This document shows, one piece after another, positions 25,516 to 34,461 of a stretch of 47,200 nucleotides of DNA (position 1 is its first letter; each line of letters opens with the position of its first letter). A model generated the notes under the pieces. It was not told the DNA's origin and did no database searches. It saw only the letters and a list, made by a program, of their open reading frames with translations. Origin of the DNA: Pseudomonas viridiflava (GTDB lineage: Bacteria > Pseudomonadota > Gammaproteobacteria > Pseudomonadales > Pseudomonadaceae); assembly GCF_900580675.1 (NCBI RefSeq), contig NZ_UTBG01000178.1:1-47200 (forward strand), in the 5' to 3' direction. The translations under genes were made by a program, and so were the position numbers.

Positions 25516-26262
25516 TTAGGGTTTTGCCTCGTTGCTGAAATGGGTGACGGTCTTGACCAGCCCTTGAGCCGCCAATGCCACCAACTCACCACCTTTTTCC
25601 ACCGTCGCCAGTGCCGGGTCCGAGCCCATGCGCCCGTCGGGGAAGCGTGCGCGGAAATCAAGGGCTTCGCGGATGGGGCCGGTGTTGGCGATTTGCGGCG
25701 AATAGTCGGCTGACTTGATCGCGTCCGGGTACGCCCACTGCGTTACCGCAATCTCCGACGGTGTGGCGTGGCTGCCATGGCCCACCGGGAATTGGCGGTG
25801 AGCCAGGTCAGTGACGCCTTCAAGGTCCCACCAGTTCACCAGTTTCAAGGCAAACCCGGCAGGGCGACGGCCAAAGCTGGCCTCGGCGTACAGCTCGGAA
25901 AACGCGGCTTCGATGGTCGCGATATTGCCGCCGTGGCCATTGAGGAACAGGATCTTTTCAAAACCATGCCCGGCCAGCGAACGCACCCAGTCGCCAATCG
26001 CGGCAATAAAGGTGGAAGGGCGCAGTGAAATGGTGCCGGGGAAACCCAAGTGGTGCTGGGCCATGCCGATATTGAAGGTCGGGCCGATCAGGATGTCGGC
26101 GTTTTGCTGTGCCTCATGGGCGATGATTTCCGGGCACATCCAGTCGGTGCCGAGCAGGCCGGTGGGGCCGTGCTGTTCGTTGGACCCGATGGGGATCACC
26201 ACCGTGCGGCTGCGCTCCAGAAACTGCCCGATCTCGATCCAGGTGGATTTATGTAAAAGCAT
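25516..26262 (-). CDS. Creatininase-family amidohydrolase
   Basis: 248 aa. Metal-dependent hydrolase of the creatininase fold, which includes creatinine amidohydrolase and several pterin or purine-related amidases. Metal ligands are visible in GSNEQHGPTGLLGTD (E29, H31, D40) and FLNGHGGN (H110), with the catalytic region GHGSHATPSE (E170) replacing the usual HAG-ETS. FNIGMAQHHLGFPGTISLRP is also typical. No signal peptide; probably cytoplasmic. No creatine or pterin genes flank it, so the substrate is unknown. Confidence 0.85.
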   Translation of the reverse strand: MLLHKSTWIEIGQFLERSRTVVIPIGSNEQHGPTGLLGTDWMCPEIIAHEAQQNADILIGPTFNIGMAQHHLGFPGTISLRPSTFIAAIGDWVRSLAGHGFEKILFLNGHGGNIATIEAAFSELYAEASFGRRPAGFALKLVNWWDLEGVTDLAHRQFPVGHGSHATPSEIAVTQWAYPDAIKSADYSPQIANTGPIREALDFRARFPDGRMGSDPALATVEKGGELVALAAQGLVKTVTHFSNEAKP

Positions 26263-26292
26263 TCGACGCTCTCTTATATCTGTGGGGACAGG

Positions 26293-27006
26293 CTAACCAC
26301 CACGGATTGTACGACTACTCGCCACCTGTTGGGGTTTGCAATTGAGGTACGTCGAAGACTTCAACCAGCGCTGGTCGGGGTACCACGAAAACATGAACTG
26401 CCCGTCCTTGAGCTTATCCACCACCTGGCGCGCCACCTGCGGGCGCACGGCCGGGCAACCCTGGCTGCGGCCGATACGGCCTTCGCGCTTGCTCCACAAC
26501 GGGCTGACATAGTCGGCGGCGTGAATCACGATGGCGCGGTCGCGGGCCTGGTCGTTGAAACCCGGCTCCAGGCCATCCATGCGCAGCGAGTAGCCGTGGG
26601 TGCCGAGGTAGCTCTCCTGGGTGCGGAACAAGCCGATGCTGGATTGGTGGCTGCCTTCGAGGTTGGAGAACTGAGTGGCGAAGTTTTCCCCGGACTTGGC
26701 GCCATGGGCCACCAGGTCGCGCAGCACCAGGGTCTTTTTGCGCAGATCGAAGATCCACAGCCGACGAGCGGTCGAAGGCTGGGAGTAGTCAATCACGGCC
26801 AGGCGCTCTGAGCGTTCCTCGCCATTATTGACCGCGCACTGCACCGCGCTCAGGGCGCTTTTCAGTACAGTGGGATTGAGTTCTGGAGCCGAGCGCGCCA
26901 GGCTGCTATACAAGTTAGGAGTAGTCCCATTGGCAGCGAGCGCAAAATTGCTCAAGGTAGCCAGGGTCACGGTGACTAAACCGAGACGGCACATAAAAGT
27001 CAGCAT
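26293..27006 (-). CDS. Murein L,D-transpeptidase catalytic domain protein (YkuD_2 type)
   Basis: 237 aa, exported. The signal peptide is MLTFMCRLGLVTVTLATLSN ending FALA-ANG. The catalytic region has H162 (IVIHAADYVSP) and the nucleophile C184 in GRSQGCPAV, with a conserved HGAKSGENFATQFSN stretch upstream. This family is related to L,D-transpeptidases that cross-link peptidoglycan or attach lipoproteins. Start 27006 lies only 39 bases from the divergent second transpeptidase gene, so both promoters must overlap each other or the coding ends. Confidence 0.87.
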   Translation of the reverse strand: MLTFMCRLGLVTVTLATLSNFALAANGTTPNLYSSLARSAPELNPTVLKSALSAVQCAVNNGEERSERLAVIDYSQPSTARRLWIFDLRKKTLVLRDLVAHGAKSGENFATQFSNLEGSHQSSIGLFRTQESYLGTHGYSLRMDGLEPGFNDQARDRAIVIHAADYVSPLWSKREGRIGRSQGCPAVRPQVARQVVDKLKDGQFMFSWYPDQRWLKSSTYLNCKPQQVASSRTIRGG

Positions 27007-27045
27007 CTACAGTAAATCCCCCCACTGTGGATTGGAGCCAAGCCA

Positions 27046-28647
27046 TTGTTCAAAAAACACGCATGTTACTTGAGCATTTGCCTGCTCGTTGCACCACTGG
27101 TCGCGACAGCCGAACTTCTGCCGGACGACGCGCTCCCTGTCGCGCCGCCGACGCTGGTGGCCACGGCACCGGTGCAGCAGGCGCTGGCACAACTGCTGAG
27201 TGTCTGCCCCGGCCTCGCGCCGCAGATTGATGCCGCCGCGCAAGCGCGGCTGCAAGCCTTTTACCAGCAGCAGGGTGATGTGCCGCTGTGGTCGGCCGAC
27301 GAGCGCCGACAAGCGTTGCACGCGCAATTGCTGATGCTCGCCGACGACGGCCTGGACCCCACCCACTATAGCCTGCCTGCGGCGGACGCCACGGCCAACG
27401 TGCTGTGCAGCGATATCGGCATCAGCCAGGCGTACCTGCAAGCCCTGCAGGATCTGCATTATGGGCGCTTACAGCAGTCGCGTTTCGAACCGCTGTGGCA
27501 TTCCCAGCCACCGGCCCACGACCCCGACACCGAAGTGCTGGCCCTGGCCGCCGTCGGCCAGCAAGACCTGGCCCAGGCCTTCGACCAGGCACGCCCCAGC
27601 GCCGATCTTTACCGCAGTTTGCGCAACGCGTATTCCGCCGTGCGCCAGCAACCCTTGCCGCATTGGGACCCGGTCGCCACCGGCCCGCTGCTGCGCCCCG
27701 GCATGGAAGACCCGCGCGTGCCGGAACTGGCGCAGCGCCTGTACCACGGCGGCTACCTGGCCAAGGCGCCCACCGGCAACGCCAGGCAATACCGTGAAGA
27801 CCTGGTCAAGGCGGTCAAGGCCTTCCAGCTCAGCCACTCCTTGCAATCGGACGGCGTGATTGGCGCCGGCACCGTGACCGAACTGAACATCAGCCCGGCG
27901 ATTCGCCGCGAACAGCTGCGCATCAACCTCGAACGTTTCCGCTGGCTCGCCCAGGACCTGGAGCCCGAAGGCGTGCTGGTCAACGTCGCCGCCGCGCAAC
28001 TGAGCGTCTACCAGAGCGGCATCCCGGTGTGGCAGACCCGCCTGCAAGTGGGCCGCGCCGAACGCCAGACGCCGCTGCTCAAATCACGCATTACCCGGCT
28101 GACCCTCAACCCCACCTGGACCATCCCGCCGACCATCATGCGCGAGGACAAACTGCCGGCCATCCGCCTCAACCCCGAATACCTGCGCCAGCAAAACCTG
28201 CAAGTCCTCGACGCCGAAGGCCGCCCGCTGACCCCCGAGCAAGTCGACTGGGCGCGCCCCGGCAACATTCTGCTGCGCCAGGAAGCCGGCCCGCGCAACC
28301 CGCTGGGTAAAATCGTGATGCGTTTTCCCAACCCGTACTCGGTGTACCTGCACGACACCCCCAGCCAGCCGTTGTTTACCAAGGGGCCACGGGCGTTCAG
28401 TTCGGGTTGCGTGAGGGTTGAACAGCCGTTGCTGCTGCGCGACCTGCTGGTCAGCCCGGCCGAGCGCGCGCGCACCGATGAGTTGCTGGCCACCGGCCTG
28501 ACCCACGAATTCCGCCTGGCCACCCCGGTGCCGGTGCTGCTGGGCTACTGGACCGTGCAAGTCGACGGCCAGGGTGACCTGATTTACGCGCCGGACATTT
28601 ACGCGCGTGACCCGGTGTTGATGAAGGCCATGGGCAGTGTGCTGTAG
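27046..28647 (+). CDS. L,D-transpeptidase, YcbB/LdtD type
   Basis: 533 aa. Starts at TTG 27046 with GGAG nine bases upstream; the signal peptide is LFKKHACYLSICLLVAPLVA ending ATA-ELL. Domain order: N-terminal scaffold (60-205), peptidoglycan-binding domain about 215-285 (AVKAFQLSHSLQSDGVIGAG) and YkuD catalytic domain 310-500. Catalytic residues are H436 (YLHDTP) and C455 in SSGCVRVE. These enzymes form 3-3 cross-links in peptidoglycan, which bypasses penicillin-binding proteins under beta-lactam or envelope stress. The divergent neighbour is a transpeptidase of another family. Confidence 0.92.
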   Translation: MFKKHACYLSICLLVAPLVATAELLPDDALPVAPPTLVATAPVQQALAQLLSVCPGLAPQIDAAAQARLQAFYQQQGDVPLWSADERRQALHAQLLMLADDGLDPTHYSLPAADATANVLCSDIGISQAYLQALQDLHYGRLQQSRFEPLWHSQPPAHDPDTEVLALAAVGQQDLAQAFDQARPSADLYRSLRNAYSAVRQQPLPHWDPVATGPLLRPGMEDPRVPELAQRLYHGGYLAKAPTGNARQYREDLVKAVKAFQLSHSLQSDGVIGAGTVTELNISPAIRREQLRINLERFRWLAQDLEPEGVLVNVAAAQLSVYQSGIPVWQTRLQVGRAERQTPLLKSRITRLTLNPTWTIPPTIMREDKLPAIRLNPEYLRQQNLQVLDAEGRPLTPEQVDWARPGNILLRQEAGPRNPLGKIVMRFPNPYSVYLHDTPSQPLFTKGPRAFSSGCVRVEQPLLLRDLLVSPAERARTDELLATGLTHEFRLATPVPVLLGYWTVQVDGQGDLIYAPDIYARDPVLMKAMGSVL

Positions 28648-28664
28648 CGGATGGGGGGCCTCAC

Positions 28665-29177
28665 TCAGGTACAAGGTGCCGGGTGCATACGTGTGAGGAT
28701 CACATCGACAGCCTGTGCCGCTGTGATCTCCGCCGTATCGAGGGTAAAAACCGGCGCATCCCAGGGCTCGTATTCGTGAGCCGAGACCGATTGCCAGGTG
28801 GGCGGCGTCAAGCCGGGGATGTCACCCGAGCGGCTTTCGACACGGCGCCTGTGCTCCTGCCGATCTGTGCATACCACCTGGATATCGAGCAGCGCCACGC
28901 CTGCCGCTAAGGCAGTGGCCATCCAGGCTGTGCGGCTTTCCCTGACCGGGTTCACGCAGTCTGCAACCACCGTGTGGCCCAACCGCAGATTGCTCAGCGC
29001 CAGTGCATTCGCCACGCCGTAGCCGCTGGCGCCCACATCGCCGGCGAGTACGCCGGCGTCGCGAATCGCCTGTTCGATCACGTCGATGCGCAGGTACACC
29101 GCCTCCGTCCGGCGTGCCAGTTCACGGGCGAGGGTGGTCTTGCCGGTGCCGGGCAAGCCGCTGAAGACGATTAGCAT
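28665..29177 (-). CDS. P-loop AAA-family small-molecule kinase
   Basis: 170 aa. ATG 29177 with GGAG eight bases upstream gives MLIVFSGLPGTGKTTLAREL, a Walker A motif (GLPGTGKTT) at the very N-terminus. Then RIDVIEQAIRDAG, TVVADCVNPVRESRTAWMAT and the lid region with QEHRRRVESRSGDIPGL follow, as in shikimate-kinase or chloramphenicol-phosphotransferase-like enzymes. A C-terminal DAPVFTLDTA stretch fits. The substrate is unknown. It lies 46 bases downstream of the P450 gene in the same direction, so they may share a transcript. Confidence 0.82.
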   Translation of the reverse strand: MLIVFSGLPGTGKTTLARELARRTEAVYLRIDVIEQAIRDAGVLAGDVGASGYGVANALALSNLRLGHTVVADCVNPVRESRTAWMATALAAGVALLDIQVVCTDRQEHRRRVESRSGDIPGLTPPTWQSVSAHEYEPWDAPVFTLDTAEITAAQAVDVILTRMHPAPCT

Positions 29178-29223
29178 GAGGGCGACTCCTGCCGGATGTT
29201 GGATGAAGTTCGTGTGACCGACC

Positions 29224-30351
29224 TCAGCAGAACTGGGGTATACGACCATTCAGGGAGGGTCGATAACGCCACGCCAAGGGACGACCAAGTGAGGGCGGCT
29301 GCCGCTGCAACCATGCCAGAATCGCCTCGGCGGCGATAGCCAATGCAAGGTGTTCGCCTGGGCATGCATGCCTGCCCGCACCGAAGCTGAAGGTGCGTCG
29401 CCCCGTTCGTTTCAGCCAAAAACGATCGGGGTCCGGGTTGGCAAGCGGGTCCCGGTTGGCGGAGGCCAACAGCACTAAAACCGTATCGCCGGCCTCAAGA
29501 ACGGACCGGTTGATCGTGCATCGCTTGGCCACGAATCGCCGGGTGTTTTGCACCGGTGCGTCGTAGCGCGCCACCTCTGCCACCAGGTCAGTGACGAGCG
29601 CCGGTGCAGCGCGCAGTTGTTCCATCAATTCAGGCTGGTGCTGCAGCGCGACCAGTGTGTTGCCGATCAGGCCAGCCGTGGCCTCGCACGTCTGTGACAG
29701 CAGGCCGATCAGGTTGGCGATCAATCCCGGTTGATCGTTCCAGGCCGTGGCCTTGCACCCCTTCAAAATGGCGCTGGGATCATCGCCGTGACGCAGCAGC
29801 ACGTTGAATAATGCGCTCAGTCGAGTGGCGGCGTGGTCGGCCTTGCCGAGCTGAATCTCGTCGCTCAAGGGTGAGAGGCAAGCGACGAAATCTCGTGTCA
29901 GCTTCGCCGTTTCCTTTAATTGGCCTAAGGGGATTCCGATCAGCGTGGCAATAACGCACACCGGTAACGTGAACATCAACTCATCCAGGTTTTCCCGTGG
30001 GTTTTCCAAATCATCGACCAGCCGTGACACGATGCCTGCGATGTCATTTGTCCCTGTCGCGCTCAAGGCCGGTTGCATGGCGCGCCGGGGGCACTGGTGC
30101 TGCGGGCCTTCGTTCATGCGCATCAGTCGACCGAAAATCACCCCTGCGCTGCCTTGCGCAATGGCAGCAGGAACCGGTTCGTTGAGGGGGCGTACTCGGC
30201 AGTTGGCATGCCCCAACACCGCCTCGACAGCGCTGGCGCTGCTTGCGACCCACAAACCAAGGCCTGGATCGAACATCAGGCCGCTCTGCTGCCTGAGGCT
30301 TGAGTAATACGTGTAAGGATCAGCCTGGGTAGCGGCTTCAAATGGCGTCAT
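29224..30351 (-). CDS. Cytochrome P450
   Basis: 375 aa, soluble bacterial P450. The heme-binding motif FSFGAGRHACPGEHLA carries the axial ligand C330. The K-helix ExxR is E259-V-A-R262 and the conserved segment ANRDPLANPDPDRF is present. The I-helix reads LLSQTCEATAGLIGN: where most P450s have (A/G)Gx(D/E)T, this one has QTCEAT (220-225), so the usual oxygen-activating Thr position is Ala followed by Thr. No ferredoxin or reductase gene is near. It is divergent from an ArsR-type regulator with a 74-base gap and precedes the kinase gene. The substrate is unknown. Confidence 0.92.
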   Translation of the reverse strand: MTPFEAATQADPYTYYSSLRQQSGLMFDPGLGLWVASSASAVEAVLGHANCRVRPLNEPVPAAIAQGSAGVIFGRLMRMNEGPQHQCPRRAMQPALSATGTNDIAGIVSRLVDDLENPRENLDELMFTLPVCVIATLIGIPLGQLKETAKLTRDFVACLSPLSDEIQLGKADHAATRLSALFNVLLRHGDDPSAILKGCKATAWNDQPGLIANLIGLLSQTCEATAGLIGNTLVALQHQPELMEQLRAAPALVTDLVAEVARYDAPVQNTRRFVAKRCTINRSVLEAGDTVLVLLASANRDPLANPDPDRFWLKRTGRRTFSFGAGRHACPGEHLALAIAAEAILAWLQRQPPSLGRPLAWRYRPSLNGRIPQFC

Positions 30352-30425
30352 GGCGCGAGTCCTGCGGGCAAAGAACAGCTACTATCGAACATCCCTCACG
30401 CCGACGATTCGCTCAGGAACGAAAT

Positions 30426-31178
30426 ATGGAAGTTCAACGCCATGACACCGCCATTTCCAGGGTGGCCGGTGCTATCGCCGAACCTGCAAGGACGAAGATG
30501 CTCTGTGCGCTGATGGACGGCCACGCCCGCACCAGTACCGAAATGGCCGTTGTTGCCGAGGTGAGCGCGTCCACCGCGAGCGCACACCTCACACGGCTGA
30601 AGGAGGACGGGCTGGTCCGGCTGACCAGCCAGGGCCGGCATCGTTACTACAGCCTGGCGGACGCGCACGTGGCCGAGGCCATCGAGGCGCTGATGGTGAT
30701 CAGCCAGAACGCGGCGCCGGAGTATGTCGCAACGACCCCCTCCCGATTGCAGTTCGTGCGCACCTGTTATGACCACATGGCGGGCGAGTTGGCGGTACAG
30801 CTGCATGACCATTTCGTGGCGTCTGGCTGGCTCACGCCAATGCTGGAAAGCCGTGCCTATGCGCTGACGCTAAGCGGCGAAAAAGCCATGGCCGAACTCG
30901 GTATCGAGGTAGAAAAAGTCCGGGCCCAGCGACGGCGTTTCGCCTGCCCGTGCCTGGACTGGAGTGTGCGGCGCCCGCATCTTGCCGGTGCGCTGGGGGC
31001 GGCCGTTCTACACACGTTCATCCGCCGCAAGTGGGTGATCCAGGACCTCGACAGTCGCGCGCTTGCATTGACAGCCGGCGGGCGCAAAGCGCTTTCCGGT
31101 CGATTCGGGATAGAACATGAAATCGACAGGCCTTTTCATGCGAAAGGCCACAAGACCCCCCAGGACGCTTTTGCATGA
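30426..31178 (+). CDS. ArsR-family regulator with C-terminal extension
   Basis: 250 aa. N-terminal winged helix: ISRVAGAIAEPARTKMLCAL, HARTSTEMAVVAEVSASTAS, AHLTRLKEDGLVRLTSQGRH. About 150 further residues follow, with RRRFACPCLDWSVRRPHLAG and LHTFIRRKWVIQ, the conserved Cys-Pro-Cys segment of a subgroup of larger ArsR-like proteins. It is not a classical metal sensor. ATG 30426 has AGGA six bases upstream. It is divergent from the P450 gene and overlaps the epimerase-like gene by four bases (ATGA at 31175-31178), so it probably controls both neighbours. The effector is unknown. Confidence 0.86.
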   Translation: MEVQRHDTAISRVAGAIAEPARTKMLCALMDGHARTSTEMAVVAEVSASTASAHLTRLKEDGLVRLTSQGRHRYYSLADAHVAEAIEALMVISQNAAPEYVATTPSRLQFVRTCYDHMAGELAVQLHDHFVASGWLTPMLESRAYALTLSGEKAMAELGIEVEKVRAQRRRFACPCLDWSVRRPHLAGALGAAVLHTFIRRKWVIQDLDSRALALTAGGRKALSGRFGIEHEIDRPFHAKGHKTPQDAFA

Positions 31179-31981
31179 CCTTGCCCTTCGTAAAAATGCA
31201 CGCCCATGGCGACGACTTCCTCATCATCGACCGCCGTGGCCTCGACGACCCGATCACCCCCGAACTCGCCCGCCACTTGGGCAACCGCCACACCGGCATC
31301 GGCTTCAACCAGCTGGCGGTGATGCTCGACTGTGACGACGCCGCCGCGCGCATCAAATTCTGGAACCCCAACGGCACGCCACTGGCCACCTGCGGCAGCG
31401 CCACCCGTGGCGTCGCCGACCGGCTGATGCATGAAACCAACACCCATTCGATTGTGCTGCGCACCGATCGCGGCTTGCTGACCTGCGTGCGCGAGGCGGG
31501 CCAGCGCGTGTCGGTGAACATGGGCGAGCCGTCGCTGGACTGGGCGCAGGTGCCGCTGGCGGAGGCGATGGATACATGCACTTTGCCCATCGCTGGCAGC
31601 CCCGCGGCGTGCAGCATGGGCAATCCGCATTGCACGTTTTTTGTCGACGACATGGCCGCCATCGATGTGGCCGCCTTGGGCCCTGCACTGGAAAATCATC
31701 CATTGTTCCCGGCCAAGACCAATGTGCATTTTGTGCAGGTACTGGACCGCGGGCACATCCGCCTGCGCATCTGGGAGCGCGGCGGCGGCGTGCCGTTGGG
31801 CTCCGGTTCGTGTTGCTGCGGGGCGGTGGTCAACGGCATCCGGCGTGGGCTGCTGGATGCCACGGTGCAGGTGCAATGCGACGGCGGCACCGTCACCGTG
31901 CACTGGGCGGGCGAGGGCGGTGTGCTGTTGACCGGGAGCGTTACGCCGGTGATGCAGGGCCGGGTCGACAGTCTCGGTTGA
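31175..31981 (+). CDS. Diaminopimelate epimerase-like protein with altered active site
   Basis: 268 aa with the overall DapF pattern: HGDDFLIIDRRG, NPNGTPLATCGSATRG, MGNPHCTFFVDD, KTNVHFVQVLDRG, RIWERGGGVPLGSGSCCCGA. The first catalytic Cys is kept (C73), but the CGN(G) context is CGSA. In the second site the DapF order ERGVGETLACGTGACA aligns with ERGGGVPLGSGSCCCGA, so the catalytic Cys position is S210. E201-R202 are kept. A two-cysteine racemase mechanism is therefore doubtful and the enzyme may be a related isomerase or a different epimerase. It is coupled to the ArsR-type gene, not to lysine-pathway genes, so it is unlikely to be the housekeeping DapF. Confidence 0.8.
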   Translation: MTLPFVKMHAHGDDFLIIDRRGLDDPITPELARHLGNRHTGIGFNQLAVMLDCDDAAARIKFWNPNGTPLATCGSATRGVADRLMHETNTHSIVLRTDRGLLTCVREAGQRVSVNMGEPSLDWAQVPLAEAMDTCTLPIAGSPAACSMGNPHCTFFVDDMAAIDVAALGPALENHPLFPAKTNVHFVQVLDRGHIRLRIWERGGGVPLGSGSCCCGAVVNGIRRGLLDATVQVQCDGGTVTVHWAGEGGVLLTGSVTPVMQGRVDSLG

Positions 31982-31995
31982 TTCGCAGCCCTGGC

Positions 31996-34359
31996 TTACC
32001 AGCGATAGGTGACCGAGCCGAGCACGCTGCGCTCGTCGCCGTAACGGCAGGTGGTGTTGCAGTACAGGTATTTTTTGTCGAACAGGTTTTGAGCCTTGGC
32101 CTGCACTTGCCAGTTTGCATTCAGGTCATAGCTGACCAGCGCATCCACCAGGGTATAGGCCGGTAATTTGCCTGCGTACGCGCTGGGTGTGGTGCGGGTG
32201 GTGCCGGTGTAGCGCGCGCCGCCGCCGATGCGCAGTTTCTCCAGGCCCAAGCTGGCCAGGCGGTAACTCGCCCACACGCTGGCGCTGTGGTACGGGATGC
32301 CTTCGATGCGCTTGCCGATGTTGCTCACGGTCTGGTCTTCGAGCACATGGGTATCGGTGTAGGCATAGCCGGCGCTGAGTTGCAGGTTGTCGGTGAGGTT
32401 GCTTTTGGCTTCAAGCTCCACGCCTTTTGTGCGGGTCTTGCCGTATTGCACATAGGTGTTGGTGAGGCTGTCCAGGCTCAGCGAGTTGTCCTGGTCCAGG
32501 CGGTACACCGCAGCGCTGAGCAGGGTGTCGCTGCCGGGTGGCTGGTAGCGCAGGCCCACTTCGTATTGCTCACCTTCCAGCGGCGCAAAGGCATTGCCGA
32601 AGGCCGGGTTGCTGACGCTGGCCGGTTGGAATGACTGGCTGTAACTCACGTACGGCGCCAGGCCGTTGTCCGCCAGGTACACCAGGCCGACGCGGCCGGT
32701 GGCTTTCTTGTCGCCACGCGTGGCCCGTGCTTCGGTGGCGAAGGTGGTGGTGACGCTGTCGGCCCAGTCCTGGCGACCGCCGAGCAACAGCATCCATTTG
32801 TCGTCAAAGGTGATTTGGTCCTGCAGGTAGATGCCGGCCTGGGCGCTGTGCAAATCCGAACCACTGTCGGCGGCGGTATTGGCGCCCACGCCGGTGTATT
32901 GCGGGTTGGCCAGGTTCAGCGGCGGTGCCAGTTGCGCGGCGGTGGCGCTGATGTAGCGGTGGGAGTCGTAGGTCTTGTGGTAGTAATCCACGCCCACCAG
33001 CAACTCGTGGCGCCAGGCGCCGCTGTCGAAGGTGTAACTGAGGTTGTTGTCGGTGGTCCAGCCGGTGGAGCGTTCCTGGCGATCGCTGTAGCGCCGGCTC
33101 AGTTGCGTGCCGGAAATGGCCACCGGGATCAGGTAGTTCCAGTCGGTATTGGCCTGGAAATACCGCAGGCTGTGGTTGACCTTGAGTTGATCGCTGAAGC
33201 TGTGTTCGAACAGATAGCCCAGAGTGTCCATGCGGTTGTTGAAATGGTCATACCCCGGCTCGCCGACAAACTGGTCACGCCCGATCTTGTAGCCCGGCGT
33301 GGCGCTGTAGGTGCTCATGCGGTAGCTCATCGGCGGCGAAAACCCGGTGTAGGTTTCCTGATGGCTGGCGAGCACCGTCAGCGAGGTGTCTTCGTTGGGC
33401 TGCCAGGTGATCGCCGGTGCAATGTAGCGGCGGTCATCGTCGATGTGGTCGACCTGGGTGTCACTGTCGCGCCACAGGCCGGTCAGGCGATAGCTGAATT
33501 GGCCTTGCTCATCCAGCGGGCCACCCAGGTCGAGGGTGTACTGACGGCGGTTGTAGTTGCCCACCTCCACGCCCACTTCGTGCAGCGGCGTAGCCGTGGG
33601 GCGCTTGCTGACGGTGTTGATCATGCCGCCCGGCGAGAGTTGGCCGTACAACACCGAGGACGCGCCCTTGAGCACTTCGACGCGCTCCAGGCCGTAGGCC
33701 TCGACGCTGCCGTCATAGGGGTTGGATTGCAACTTCATGCCGTCACGCAAGATCCCGCCGGTGCCCGCACCCACGTTGAAACCGCGCAGGGTGTAGTCGT
33801 CCGCCGTGCGGCTGAAACTGCTTGGCTGACTGCTGAAGCCCGGGGTGTATTTGAGCGAGTCCGAGAGGTTGTCGCTCTTGCGCTGGTCGAGTTCAGCGCG
33901 GGTCACCACCGACACCGACTGCGGGACTTTCACCAACTCGGTGCGGGTCTTGGTACCGACGCGGGTGCGCTGGGCCACGTAACTCTGGTCGTCGTCGCTC
34001 GCCACGCTGCTTGCGCGGCCATCGATATTGATCGCATCCAGGGTCACGCCATCACCGCCAGCGGGTTGCACGCTCAGCGCGCCGCTGGCGGTAATTCGTG
34101 CACGCAAGCCGGTGCCTTGCAAGGCCTGGCTGACCGCCTCGGCGGCACTCAAGTGACCGCGCACTGCACGGGCCTGGCGCCCGTCGACATCCGCGGGAAT
34201 AAACAGCACCTGGCGACCACTGGCCTGGCCGATATTGATCAGCGTAACGGCCAGCGAACCGGCGGGCAGGTCGAAGTCTTGCGCGGGTTCGGCCGCCAGG
34301 GCGACACAGCTCAGCAGGCAGCCGCCGATCAGCAGCGGGAACAACGTATTCGGGTGCAT
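31996..34359 (-). CDS. TonB-dependent siderophore receptor with signalling domain (set 2)
   Basis: 787 aa. Signal peptide MHPNTLFPLLIGGCLLSCVA ending LAA-EPA. The STN domain is about 26-105 (FDLPAGSLAVTLINIGQASG, VSQALQGTGLRARI), then plug (VPQSVSVVTRAELDQR, YTLRGFN, VEVLKGASSVLYGQLSPGGM) and barrel ending GSVTYRW. Near the end LFDKKYLYCNTTCRYGDER has a cysteine pair like that of ferrichrome/ferrioxamine-type receptors, so a hydroxamate siderophore is a fair guess, not proven. It lies 102 bases downstream of the set 2 FecR-type gene, in the same direction. Confidence 0.93.
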   Translation of the reverse strand: MHPNTLFPLLIGGCLLSCVALAAEPAQDFDLPAGSLAVTLINIGQASGRQVLFIPADVDGRQARAVRGHLSAAEAVSQALQGTGLRARITASGALSVQPAGGDGVTLDAINIDGRASSVASDDDQSYVAQRTRVGTKTRTELVKVPQSVSVVTRAELDQRKSDNLSDSLKYTPGFSSQPSSFSRTADDYTLRGFNVGAGTGGILRDGMKLQSNPYDGSVEAYGLERVEVLKGASSVLYGQLSPGGMINTVSKRPTATPLHEVGVEVGNYNRRQYTLDLGGPLDEQGQFSYRLTGLWRDSDTQVDHIDDDRRYIAPAITWQPNEDTSLTVLASHQETYTGFSPPMSYRMSTYSATPGYKIGRDQFVGEPGYDHFNNRMDTLGYLFEHSFSDQLKVNHSLRYFQANTDWNYLIPVAISGTQLSRRYSDRQERSTGWTTDNNLSYTFDSGAWRHELLVGVDYYHKTYDSHRYISATAAQLAPPLNLANPQYTGVGANTAADSGSDLHSAQAGIYLQDQITFDDKWMLLLGGRQDWADSVTTTFATEARATRGDKKATGRVGLVYLADNGLAPYVSYSQSFQPASVSNPAFGNAFAPLEGEQYEVGLRYQPPGSDTLLSAAVYRLDQDNSLSLDSLTNTYVQYGKTRTKGVELEAKSNLTDNLQLSAGYAYTDTHVLEDQTVSNIGKRIEGIPYHSASVWASYRLASLGLEKLRIGGGARYTGTTRTTPSAYAGKLPAYTLVDALVSYDLNANWQVQAKAQNLFDKKYLYCNTTCRYGDERSVLGSVTYRW

Positions 34360-34461
34360 GGCGTGGACTCGGTAGGGCTCTAGACGGGGGCGCGTTCTGC
34401 GCGTTTCTGCTAGGTCTGTAACCTGAGTGCGCGATTTTTTAAGGGGGCCGTGAAAATAAAG

